This document shows positions 1 to 7,946 of a stretch of 54,553 nucleotides of DNA, piece after piece. The notes under the pieces were generated by a model. The model saw only the letters and a program-made list of their open reading frames with translations. It did no database searches and was not told the origin of the DNA. Positions within the stretch are counted from its first letter, which is position 1, and each line of letters begins with the position of its first letter. Source of the stretch: Candidatus Omnitrophota bacterium (GTDB lineage Bacteria > Omnitrophota > Omnitrophia > Omnitrophales > Aquincolibacteriaceae); assembly GCA_020632475.1 (NCBI GenBank), contig JACKFM010000008.1, forward strand, positions 1 through 54,553. The letters are read 5' to 3'. The translations under genes were made by a program, and so were the position numbers.

Positions 1-59
1 ATCACACTCGTCGCAACTGCCTCGCGAAAGGTATTTGTTTTTTCTGAGATTGATTTCAT
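1..59 (-). CDS. moaC: MoaC-like protein, N-terminal fragment (runs off window)
   Basis: An ATG at 59-57 directly follows the moaA stop codon (TAA then ATG) and has a GGAGG ribosome binding site inside the moaA end. Only 19 residues are visible, and they read S-I-S-E-K-T then F-R-E-A-V-A. This resembles the start of MoaC, which typically reads VDVS-K-x-x-T-x-R-x-A-x-A. MoaC works right after MoaA in making cyclic pyranopterin monophosphate, so position supports the call. The fragment is too short to be certain; another molybdopterin gene is possible. Confidence 0.55.
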   Translation of the reverse strand, partial: MKSISEKTNTFREAVATSV

Positions 60-1070
60 TTATCCTCCAATACTCCGAATCAAAGGAGTTTTCGCATATT
101 TTTCCAAATCTTTTTCATGTCCTGTGAAAGGCTCATCAAGAAAATAATTCCCTTTGGGTTTAATACTTGCCGCGTAACGAATCGCTTCTTCAATAGCTCC
201 ATCCGTCGCACCGCTTCGCAAAAGATCTTTGACAGAAACTTGTTTATCAGAAAAGAGACAAGGTTGAATAAGACCATCAGAGGAGAGTCGAATGCGCGAA
301 CACTCATTACAAAAAGATTCAGTCAGTGAGGCAATAAAACCCACCTTCCCCATACCGTCCCCTATTTGATACTCCTCAGCAACATTTTTACCACGAGGTA
401 GGGGTATCAGATTAAATTTCTCATGAACAATCGAGCGAACTTCACTGATGGGGAGAACTAAATCAGGCCTCCAACCTGTTCCGCATAAAGGCATAAACTC
501 TAAAAAGCGAACATCAAGAGGGTGATTTTTGGCAAGATTCACATAACGAATAATTTCATCTTCTCTCAATCCTTTGAGAACCACCATGTTAAGCTTGACT
601 GGAAATCCAAGCTGAAGCGCCGCGAGAACAGAATCCATCACTTCCTGATAAGCCTTAACCCGTGTCACCTCCTCAAATCGTGAAACTTCCATACTATCTA
701 AGCTGATATTCAGCCGGTCAAGCCCCGCTTTTTTGAGCGGTTTCAGGAAGGGTTTCAAACGGCTTCCATTCGTTGTAATAGAAAGATCTCTAACGGTTTC
801 CACATCCTTGAGGGCTTTTACAATTTCGAGGATATCTTTCCTGAGAAGGGGTTCACCTCCGGTAAGTCGAACTCGATAAATACCAAGCCCGCCTGCAATG
901 CGAACAAAACGTAATATTTCTTGCCGGGTAAGATATTGTGCCGGAGGCACCAACGGGAGAGTTTCTGCGGGTGTGCAATAGATACAGCGAAAATTACAAA
1001 GGTCCGTTAAGGATATACGTAAGTAATCAATCTGTCGACCATAAGAATCGACGAGTCTTTCTTTTTCCAC
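60..1070 (-). CDS. moaA: GTP 3',8-cyclase MoaA (molybdenum cofactor synthesis)
   Basis: This radical SAM enzyme converts GTP to 3',8-cyclo-GTP, the first step of molybdopterin synthesis in the cytoplasm. The first [4Fe-4S] cluster motif C-x3-C-x2-C is at residues 25-32 (CNFRCIYC), followed by the radical SAM motif LTGGEPLLR. The second, MoaA-specific cluster is seen near the C-terminus as C-x2-C and a third Cys about 14 residues on (CNECSRIRL...QPC). The protein ends in the Gly-Gly tail typical of MoaA, and its 336 residues are normal for the family. The ATG start has an AGGAG site about 7 nt upstream. It is last but one in the nar operon and supplies cofactor for NarG. Confidence 0.97.
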   Translation of the reverse strand: MEKERLVDSYGRQIDYLRISLTDLCNFRCIYCTPAETLPLVPPAQYLTRQEILRFVRIAGGLGIYRVRLTGGEPLLRKDILEIVKALKDVETVRDLSITTNGSRLKPFLKPLKKAGLDRLNISLDSMEVSRFEEVTRVKAYQEVMDSVLAALQLGFPVKLNMVVLKGLREDEIIRYVNLAKNHPLDVRFLEFMPLCGTGWRPDLVLPISEVRSIVHEKFNLIPLPRGKNVAEEYQIGDGMGKVGFIASLTESFCNECSRIRLSSDGLIQPCLFSDKQVSVKDLLRSGATDGAIEEAIRYAASIKPKGNYFLDEPFTGHEKDLEKYAKTPLIRSIGG

Positions 1071-1153
1071 TTCTTTCTCCTTTTTAATTCACCCACTTAA
1101 CTGTAAAGCGGGATCGAAAGGCAATCGCGTTTCCACTCTCACCCACCGTTTTA

Positions 1154-1180
1154 AAAACCTTGGCCGCAGCTTTAGGTTTT
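1154..1180 (-). terminator. weak stem-loop between narK and moaA
   Basis: Arms AAAACCT and AGGTTTT flank a 13-nt loop, and a short T run follows on the minus strand. It lies in the 132-bp gap between the second narK and moaA, the widest gap in the nar operon. It could attenuate transcription into moaA rather than stop it. The stem is A/T-rich and the call is weak. Confidence 0.3.
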
Positions 1181-1202
1181 CAAAATCGGAGATATTTTTT
1201 AC

Positions 1203-2819
1203 TCAGCACTTAACTTCTGAGTTCTTTCTGTCATAGTAATACCAATTCAAAACCAAACAAATCAAATAATAGACCGTGAACCCGTAAAGAGCATACTCCG
1301 CATGCCCCGCTACAATCTGCTCGCCAAATACCTTAGGGATAATAAATGCACCGTAGGCCGCAATTGCAGAGGTCCAGCCCAAGACGGGTCCCGCTTGTTC
1401 TTTATTGAATATGTATGGAACACTACGAAATGTCGAACCGTTTCCCACGCCGGTCGCACAAAAAAGAACCATAAACAAAGCAAAAAAGGGCCACCAAAAA
1501 ATCTCCGGAGACGAGCTGCTTTTAGCCTGGATAATAAAATACGAAACGCCAAGCGCAGCAATAACTTGCGTTACTGTGCTCCAGGTTGTCACTTTTGACC
1601 CGCTACCCACTTTATCAGAAAGCCATCCGCCAATAGGACGAATAAGAGCTCCCACCATAGGCCCCAAAAAGGCCCAGGTCATAGGATTTGGCGCATTTGG
1701 ATTCACGATCCCGCCCGGCAAATATCCAAAAACATCCTGTATGAGTTTCGGAAACGATGCCGAATATCCGATAAATGACCCAAAAGTCATCGTATAGATA
1801 ATGGTCATAATCCAATTATGCTTATTATTAAAAATTGAAAATTGTCGGTTTAAATTCTGCTTTAACTCTCCGGGTGACAAATATTTCATAAGGAGCACGG
1901 TTAGAACCACGGTGACCGGAAGCACAATCCACATATTAACGTGTAATACGATCAAGAGGCAAGCGCCGACCCCCGCTGCGATCACGCCAAACAGAATCAG
2001 AAGCAATATCTTAAATATTTCCGCACCAAAGTTTCCGAGTGAAGGTGTCGCAGATTTAAGATTGTTCATACCAAAAAATGCAGCTGCAACCGAAACAATC
2101 AGCATGGGTACCCAAATCCATCCCGCGTTCTGGATAAAGACAAGGGTTCCAACCGCTTTTGTCCCATCGGCCTCAACGAGCGGAAGCCCCTTTCCGGCAA
2201 TCGAGCCAAAGATAGCTGCTCCGATTACCCAAGGAATCAGAAATTGCATTACACTCACACCCAAATTTCCCAACCCCGCATTCAGACCCAACGACGTTCC
2301 CTGAACACGCTTTGGAAAGAAATAGCTGATATTAGACATAGAGGACGCAAAATTGCCTCCCCCAAATCCGGATAAAGCGGCAAGGAGTGCAAACACGACA
2401 AAAGGCGTATTTGGATTTTGAAGCGCAATACCAGCCCCCACCGCCGGAATTAACAGCAGTCCCGTTGTTAGGAAAATAACATTACGCCCACCGCCCACTG
2501 CGATGAGGAAAGAGTTGGGTATTCGAAGAGTCGCACCCGCCAGACCCGCAATGGCCGGTAAGGTCCACAACAGTTCATTAATGACTTTGAGTTCTTCCGG
2601 AGTTTGGTGCGGAAGCCCCAGTGTAAACCCTAATTTCTTCATTTGAACAATGACCATCCCCCACATCAACCAGATGGCGAATGCTAAAAGCAGCGCAGGG
2701 ATCGAAATCCATAGATTGCGGTTAGCAATCACCTTGCCTGAGCTATCCCAAAAAGACGTATTTTCTACGTCCCATTCTTCAATGTTTGTTTTTATTTTAG
2801 TCATATCACTTATGCTCAA
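1203..2819 (-). CDS. narK: NarK-family nitrate/nitrite transporter (second copy)
   Basis: This is a 538-residue major facilitator protein of the nitrate/nitrite porter family, with about 12 hydrophobic helices. Two nitrate-signature regions are visible: a glycine-rich one reading FGGGNFASSMSNISYFFPK in the first half, and GNGSTFRSVPYIF in the second half. It probably moves nitrate in and/or nitrite out across the inner membrane for the NarG active site. Its start overlaps the end of the hemerythrin-like gene by 14 bp, which suggests translational coupling. It is distinct in sequence from the NarK at 3471-4961 and lacks that protein's inserted domain. The N-terminal 40 residues before the first helix are longer than in simple NarK proteins. 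Confidence 0.93.
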   Translation of the reverse strand: MSISDMTKIKTNIEEWDVENTSFWDSSGKVIANRNLWISIPALLLAFAIWLMWGMVIVQMKKLGFTLGLPHQTPEELKVINELLWTLPAIAGLAGATLRIPNSFLIAVGGGRNVIFLTTGLLLIPAVGAGIALQNPNTPFVVFALLAALSGFGGGNFASSMSNISYFFPKRVQGTSLGLNAGLGNLGVSVMQFLIPWVIGAAIFGSIAGKGLPLVEADGTKAVGTLVFIQNAGWIWVPMLIVSVAAAFFGMNNLKSATPSLGNFGAEIFKILLLILFGVIAAGVGACLLIVLHVNMWIVLPVTVVLTVLLMKYLSPGELKQNLNRQFSIFNNKHNWIMTIIYTMTFGSFIGYSASFPKLIQDVFGYLPGGIVNPNAPNPMTWAFLGPMVGALIRPIGGWLSDKVGSGSKVTTWSTVTQVIAALGVSYFIIQAKSSSSPEIFWWPFFALFMVLFCATGVGNGSTFRSVPYIFNKEQAGPVLGWTSAIAAYGAFIIPKVFGEQIVAGHAEYALYGFTVYYLICLVLNWYYYDRKNSEVKC

Positions 2820-3450
2820 TCATAAAACTCGTTAACACTTTCGAATCAATCAGCTGGTGAGCCAGAGGAAACACAATAGTATCTTCTCTAAAAATATGAA
2901 GTCGCATCAGCTCAATAAGCTCATCTGCCTGGCTTAATGCAGCATCCAAAACGATATTTCTCGAGGCGGTGTCGGTCAAACGAGAGGCCAATCCGAAAAA
3001 ATTAAATATGACAGAGGCCAGCTGAATGATTCTGACATGGTCCTCCTCCATGACATCCGTGGCCGTGGTAACTACAGAACCCTTACTATGCTCTCCTTTT
3101 TTGATCAATTCAGATTCAAGTACCGGAAATAAATACTTTTCTTCTTTTTTATCGTGCGCTAAAAAGACATCGTCAAAGGTTCTAAAAAATTGGGCGAACG
3201 CTCTGTTCGAATCCGGAGTTACGCCAGTCTCTCGAATAGCTCGCACAGCGGTTTCAAAACCCTCAAGAGCCCCCTTGATTTCATTATGATCATCAATGAG
3301 CCCTTTTAAAAAAGGATGCATGTCTTCAATATTGACTGTGATTTTCCCGGGAGGATTATAAGCATCAGGAGGATCCATGGGAGAACATTCCTCTTGAACA
3401 CTTTCTTTTTCGACATTTCTACGAATCTGATCTTCCGGATCATGATGCAT
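2806..3450 (-). CDS. hemerythrin-like (HHE) di-iron protein
   Basis: This 214-residue predicted all-helical cytoplasmic protein has the spacing of a hemerythrin cation-binding domain: a His in DDHNEI, His plus Glu in HDKKEEKYLFP, a His in EEDHVRI, and His plus Glu/Asp in HIFREDTIVFP. Such domains bind a di-iron site; relatives act in O2 or NO sensing, storage, or repair of iron centres under nitrosative stress. It lies between two narK genes in the nar operon, which points to a role in handling NO or nitrite stress made by nitrate respiration. That role is inferred. About 40 charged and Pro-rich residues precede the domain. Confidence 0.82.
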   Translation of the reverse strand: MHHDPEDQIRRNVEKESVQEECSPMDPPDAYNPPGKITVNIEDMHPFLKGLIDDHNEIKGALEGFETAVRAIRETGVTPDSNRAFAQFFRTFDDVFLAHDKKEEKYLFPVLESELIKKGEHSKGSVVTTATDVMEEDHVRIIQLASVIFNFFGLASRLTDTASRNIVLDAALSQADELIELMRLHIFREDTIVFPLAHQLIDSKVLTSFMIEHK

Positions 3451-3470
3451 TATGCGCCTCTTCCTTATGT

Positions 3471-4961
3471 TTAGTGCAGTTCAATTTTATCTGCCGCTTC
3501 CGGTGCTTTCTCTCTCATCATGCGAGAAATAACCGTATGCATCCACCAGATACAAATAAATGAGAGTAGGAACATGAACATCCAGCAGCTGGTCCAAAGC
3601 CCCGTCCCCTTAAGCAAGTAACCAAAAATAATGGGGCAGAAAAAGCCTCCAAGTCCACCCAACACACCCACCATTCCACCGACCACGCCCACTTCCTCTG
3701 GAAAATAGTCGGGAATGTGCTTGTAGACAGCAGCCTTCCCGATACCCCATATACTTCCCAGCAATATAACCAGAATTGCAAAAATCCAAACATTCGCCTG
3801 AAAATGAATACGGGTCACTCCTTTGGCCAACAATTCTTTTCTTTTTATCTGTTGGCCGACTGCAACAACGGGTTCCTGCCAGATTTCCTTACTTGGGAAA
3901 ATGAGGACTTGATCATCCACATGTTCAAACTTATTCTGCTTCTGAACCAAATGATATGTATCCGTGCCGATATGAATTTGTGACTCAGTGACCTCCGTCA
4001 CAACCCCATCTCTTTTCGCCATAATTCCCTGTCCCGGAGAATAAATATCCATTTTGGGAACAACCAACATGAAGCTGATAAGGGTAGAAGTCCCCAGAAC
4101 CCAATACATCACCTTTCTCGCTCCCCATTTGTCGGACATCCATCCCCCTAACGCTCTAATGACCCCCGAAGGAAAACTGAATAACGCCGCGAAAACACCT
4201 GCGGTAACAAGAGGCATGTAATAAACATTTACGAAATACGGAACAAGCCATTGGGAAAATGCCACAAAACACCCGAAAACGAGAAAATAATAGAGGCCAA
4301 AGCGCCATACCCGAATATTTTTAAGCGGTGAAAGCATCTCCCGCCAATGTTTATCGCTTGAAGCCGGTTTTTTGTTATTTGAGAAAATAAAGAAAATGAT
4401 TCCCATGACAACGAGCATCAAAGCATAGTATTTGGGAAGCAATCTCCAGCCTTCAAGACTCGCTCCATTCTCGGTGAAACGATTAAGAAGCGTGGGTGCA
4501 ATAAGCGTCGTTAAAGCTGCCCCCGCATTTCCTGCACCAAAGATGCCAAGCGCCGTCCCCTGATTTTCTTTAGGATACCAAACTGAAGAAAAAGCGATGC
4601 CAATAGAAAAACTAACGCCAGCTAAACCAAAACCAAAACTACAAAGCGCAAAACCAAAAAAATCTGTGGCATTAGAAAGCAAGTACATTGGAATTGCACA
4701 AATGAAGAGTAACGTGCCGTAAACGGGTTTACCTCCAAATTTGTCTGTTAACATTCCTGCCGGCAGCCGAAAAACGGATCCGGTCAGCACAGGAATTCCC
4801 ATCAGCCAGCCGATTTCAACTGGCCCCCAATTAAATACTCGGTTGTTAGCGAGGAAGGTAACGAGGACACCATTGAGCATCCATGCTGCAAAGCAAACAG
4901 TAAATGCGAGCGTGTTTAAGAAAAGAACTTTATGCGATGTACCCGTTGCTTTATCTTGCAT
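3471..4961 (-). CDS. narK: NarK-family nitrate/nitrite transporter with inserted beta-rich domain
   Basis: This 496-residue major facilitator protein sits directly downstream of narI. Signature-like stretches are GLAGVSFSIGIAFSSVWYPKE in the first half and GIGKAAVYKHIPDYFP in the second. At roughly residues 307-390, between two transmembrane segments of the C-terminal half, there is an insert of about 85 residues that is hydrophilic and beta-rich (GIMAKRDGVV-TEV, then VVAVGQQIKRKELLAKG). It looks like a lipoyl/barrel-sandwich-type fold and is not part of a normal NarK. The ATG has an AGGAAGG-type site 10-12 nt upstream. Direction of transport (nitrate/proton or nitrate/nitrite) cannot be told from sequence. 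Confidence 0.9.
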   Translation of the reverse strand: MQDKATGTSHKVLFLNTLAFTVCFAAWMLNGVLVTFLANNRVFNWGPVEIGWLMGIPVLTGSVFRLPAGMLTDKFGGKPVYGTLLFICAIPMYLLSNATDFFGFALCSFGFGLAGVSFSIGIAFSSVWYPKENQGTALGIFGAGNAGAALTTLIAPTLLNRFTENGASLEGWRLLPKYYALMLVVMGIIFFIFSNNKKPASSDKHWREMLSPLKNIRVWRFGLYYFLVFGCFVAFSQWLVPYFVNVYYMPLVTAGVFAALFSFPSGVIRALGGWMSDKWGARKVMYWVLGTSTLISFMLVVPKMDIYSPGQGIMAKRDGVVTEVTESQIHIGTDTYHLVQKQNKFEHVDDQVLIFPSKEIWQEPVVAVGQQIKRKELLAKGVTRIHFQANVWIFAILVILLGSIWGIGKAAVYKHIPDYFPEEVGVVGGMVGVLGGLGGFFCPIIFGYLLKGTGLWTSCWMFMFLLSFICIWWMHTVISRMMREKAPEAADKIELH

Positions 4962-4979
4962 TTTTTATCACACCCTTCC

Positions 4980-5708
4980 TTAATTGTTTCGGGGCCTATG
5001 CTGGCTCCACTTTGATTCGGCTGAATTGATTGTTTTTCGGTCCCAGTTCCAAATCACCTGCTGATAAGGACGTAACAGGTAATGGAATGGCGCTACAAGC
5101 ATGTGCATCAGACGGGTAAAAGGGAAAACCAGTATAAGGAGAAAAGCACCCACAATATGAGCTTGGACCACATGTGGCATTGCAATCACTGCATCGATGT
5201 GTGGATCAAGCTTAAGAATCGACCACAGATAAGGCGAAAGATCGGAAGCAAACCATGAGGATCCCCACCGGTAATTGGCAGCGATAATACAGCCAAGGAC
5301 AACTTGATAAAGAATCAGTAGTTCAACTGCGATATCTACCCAAGTGGTAACCGCGCGGATACGCGGCGTGGCAACTCTGCGTATGAACAGAACAATTAAC
5401 CCAAAAAGAAAACTCAATGCAAAAACAAAACCGGTTATTTCCAATGCGATAAGCCTGAGAGGTTCGCCGTTCCAGGCTAATACTGCTTTAGGAATTAAAA
5501 AAGCTCCTAAATGGAGAAAAAAGACTCCCATCATTCCGATGTGAAACGGAACTGATCCCCAATAAAGTTTTTTACTCTCAAGAAATTGGGAAGACATGGA
5601 AGAAACCGAATAAGATGCACATACATAGCGATACACCGTCCCAATTAAAAAAACAATTAAGGCCACATATGGAAGTGCAATAAACAAGAAATTGTGAATC
5701 ATACTCAT
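4980..5708 (-). CDS. narI: respiratory nitrate reductase gamma subunit NarI
   Basis: NarI is the membrane cytochrome b that oxidises quinol and passes electrons to NarH. The 242 residues contain five hydrophobic helices. Histidines suited to bind the two b haems appear in FHIGMMGVFFLHLG in helix 2 and in HVVQAHIVGAFLLILVFPF in helix 5. Length and helix number fit bacterial NarI. It follows narJ after 12 bp with a GAGG site before its ATG. Presence of NarI means the NarGH pair is membrane-attached, with the active site facing the cytoplasm. Confidence 0.95.
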   Translation of the reverse strand: MSMIHNFLFIALPYVALIVFLIGTVYRYVCASYSVSSMSSQFLESKKLYWGSVPFHIGMMGVFFLHLGAFLIPKAVLAWNGEPLRLIALEITGFVFALSFLFGLIVLFIRRVATPRIRAVTTWVDIAVELLILYQVVLGCIIAANYRWGSSWFASDLSPYLWSILKLDPHIDAVIAMPHVVQAHIVGAFLLILVFPFTRLMHMLVAPFHYLLRPYQQVIWNWDRKTINSAESKWSQHRPRNN

Positions 5709-5720
5709 CTTAGAACCTCA

Positions 5721-6392
5721 TTATTCCTCTGAAACTTTTTCAACGTCCATTTCGGATTTCACCGAATTTAAAAAATCATTCTTAAGCAATTCATCCGCAG
5801 GTCCATCTTTTACATCAAAATCACTTTTCACGATTTCAAAGAGGGCCGAGAGCGCGTGATAGTAGGCCCCCGAGCGGTTTGGAACACTTTCAAGGAGAGT
5901 TTTGTAATGCTTTTTGTAAAGCCTGTTCCTCACCGTAACCCGTTCAGCTCCAAACTCAGCCAACATTTTCCTCAGAGCCGGAACAAGCAGGATATGAACG
6001 ATATCTTCGCACAATTCAGATTTATCTAGCTTTGATACCAAGCGCAAAAGATTCGGCAAGTGGTCAGCGAGCTCCTTACCGCAATCAACCTGAGCTTTTT
6101 TATGTTCAGCATTTAAGTGTGATAGAATCTCCCCGCGCTTGTAGTCATCTCCAAAGAGCACATAACCAACATCAAGCGTCGTCACTGCTTGCACGTCGAA
6201 AGTCCGCGTATATAACTCTTCAAGTTGATCTATGCTACAGCTTGAAATTTGTTGCAAAAATAAATCGATCTCTTGTGCTGCATCCGGATAATCTTTCAGC
6301 AATGCTCCTTCAACATATTCAACATGCTGAAGAAAGTCGTTCTCCGGATATCGAAACAAATCAGCAACAATTTCATATTGTTTCATAGTCAT
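5721..6392 (-). CDS. narJ: nitrate reductase assembly chaperone NarJ
   Basis: This 223-residue all-alpha cytoplasmic protein belongs to the NarJ/TorD chaperone family. The N-terminal reading LFRYPENDF and the central stretch TRTFDVQAVTTLDVGYVLFG are characteristic of NarJ. It holds apo-NarG and allows molybdenum cofactor and Fe-S insertion before membrane docking on NarI. It is in the standard narGHJI order, only 3 bp after narH. The C-terminal 30 residues are acidic and poorly conserved in the family. Confidence 0.94.
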   Translation of the reverse strand: MTMKQYEIVADLFRYPENDFLQHVEYVEGALLKDYPDAAQEIDLFLQQISSCSIDQLEELYTRTFDVQAVTTLDVGYVLFGDDYKRGEILSHLNAEHKKAQVDCGKELADHLPNLLRLVSKLDKSELCEDIVHILLVPALRKMLAEFGAERVTVRNRLYKKHYKTLLESVPNRSGAYYHALSALFEIVKSDFDVKDGPADELLKNDFLNSVKSEMDVEKVSEE

Positions 6393-6395
6393 TTT

Positions 6396-7946
6396 TTATA
6401 GACCTCTCACTGCTGGTTTGGAACCACCAAATCCAGCGCCTCCCTTTTCATCGCCCGGAAAATCAAGCATATCTAGCGCTTGCTCGCGGTGCGATGCAGG
6501 AATGACGAAACGATCGTCAAACTTTGCCAAGGTAGTCAAATAATAAATACTATCTGCATCTTCTTCTGTAAGCCCCGTCTCATTAAGAGCCTCGACTGCC
6601 CGTACCTTACTTAAATCCCCAACCGTTTTATATCTACGATACATCCGAACTGCCATGAGCTTCTTTAAAGGTCCTTTGACCAGGTCCTCGTCACCAGAAG
6701 TAAAAAGACTGGCTAAATATTTAAGCGGGAACCTCGCTTCATCAATGGTTCCCCAAATATCCTCTGTGCTGGTATCGTAGAGCCACTTGTCATCCCACAC
6801 TTTTGACACTTCATGCAACTTCTTCTTCTGATCCTCATTCTTACCTTGGGTAACGGATGCCATCACCGGAAGTAGTGGCGGCACGTAAAACAACATCGGT
6901 AGAGTGCGGTATTCGGGATGTAGCGGCAATGCTAAGTTCCATAATTTCACAAATTTATACGTCGGCGAATCCTGAGCAGCTTTAATCGTAGAATCAGCGA
7001 TTCCATTTGCTTTTGCAGATGCAATGACTTCAGGGTCCTCTGGATCACATAATATGTTTAATTGGGCTTCCACTAAATCATGTTCAGGCGCAGATGCCAT
7101 TTCGAGAATTTTCTCAGCATCATAAAGTATGACTCCGAGATACCGAATGCGCCCAACACAGGAATGCATGCAGGCCGGTGCAAGACCAGCTTCAATACGG
7201 GGATAACAGAGTATGCATTTTTCAGATTTGCCGTTATTCCAATTGTAATAAGATTTTTTATAAGGACATGCTGTCACACACATGCGCCAAGCACGGCACA
7301 CGTCCTGATTAATGAGAACTATTCCATCTTCTCCTCGTTTATAAATAGCTCCAGAAGGGCAAGAAGCAGCACATGCTGGATTAAGACAATGGTTACAAAT
7401 TCGCGGAAGATAATAGAGCGCCATCTTTTCAAGCTGAAACATGGCCTCCGCTTCTGCTGTCGTCATGTTTTTAAAGTTGGGGTCTTTTCTTGCAAAATCC
7501 GGAGTACCGCTTAAATCATCATCCCAGTTCGGCCCCATCTTAATGTCAATGGGCTTGCCGGTAATCAAGGAAACGGGCCGAGCCGTCGGCTGAACCCCCT
7601 TTTCAGGAGACTCAATTAAATCCAGATATTTGAACGTAAAGGGCTCATAATAATCGTCGATGGTTGGCATGTGAGGATTATGAAAAATATTAAGAAGACC
7701 TTTCGATTTACCCGCACCGCGCAATTCAATCGTACCGTTTTTCCTCTCCCACCCTCCTTTGTAAACTTCTTGGTCTTCCCACTTCGTTGGATAACCGGTA
7801 CCAGGTTTTGTTTCAACGTTGTTCCACCACATGTATTCTGCACCCTTACGATCGGTCCAGATGTTTTTACAGGCGATCGAGCATGTATGACATCCAATGC
7901 ACTTATCGAGATGAAAAACCATTGAAACTTGAGCTCGAATATCCAT
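6396..7946 (-). CDS. narH: respiratory nitrate reductase beta subunit NarH
   Basis: NarH is the four-cluster electron wire between NarI and NarG. Cysteine groups are CIGCHTCSIAC near residue 17, then CNHCLNPACAASCPSG, CRAWRMCVTACPYK and CILCYPRIEAGLAPACMHSC in the middle. The second position of one group is Trp (C-x-x-W in CRAWRMC), the hallmark of the single [3Fe-4S] cluster in NarH. Its 516 residues match the family. The start codon overlaps the last base of narG (ATGA-type junction), so the two subunits are coupled in translation. Confidence 0.97.
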   Translation of the reverse strand: MDIRAQVSMVFHLDKCIGCHTCSIACKNIWTDRKGAEYMWWNNVETKPGTGYPTKWEDQEVYKGGWERKNGTIELRGAGKSKGLLNIFHNPHMPTIDDYYEPFTFKYLDLIESPEKGVQPTARPVSLITGKPIDIKMGPNWDDDLSGTPDFARKDPNFKNMTTAEAEAMFQLEKMALYYLPRICNHCLNPACAASCPSGAIYKRGEDGIVLINQDVCRAWRMCVTACPYKKSYYNWNNGKSEKCILCYPRIEAGLAPACMHSCVGRIRYLGVILYDAEKILEMASAPEHDLVEAQLNILCDPEDPEVIASAKANGIADSTIKAAQDSPTYKFVKLWNLALPLHPEYRTLPMLFYVPPLLPVMASVTQGKNEDQKKKLHEVSKVWDDKWLYDTSTEDIWGTIDEARFPLKYLASLFTSGDEDLVKGPLKKLMAVRMYRRYKTVGDLSKVRAVEALNETGLTEEDADSIYYLTTLAKFDDRFVIPASHREQALDMLDFPGDEKGGAGFGGSKPAVRGL

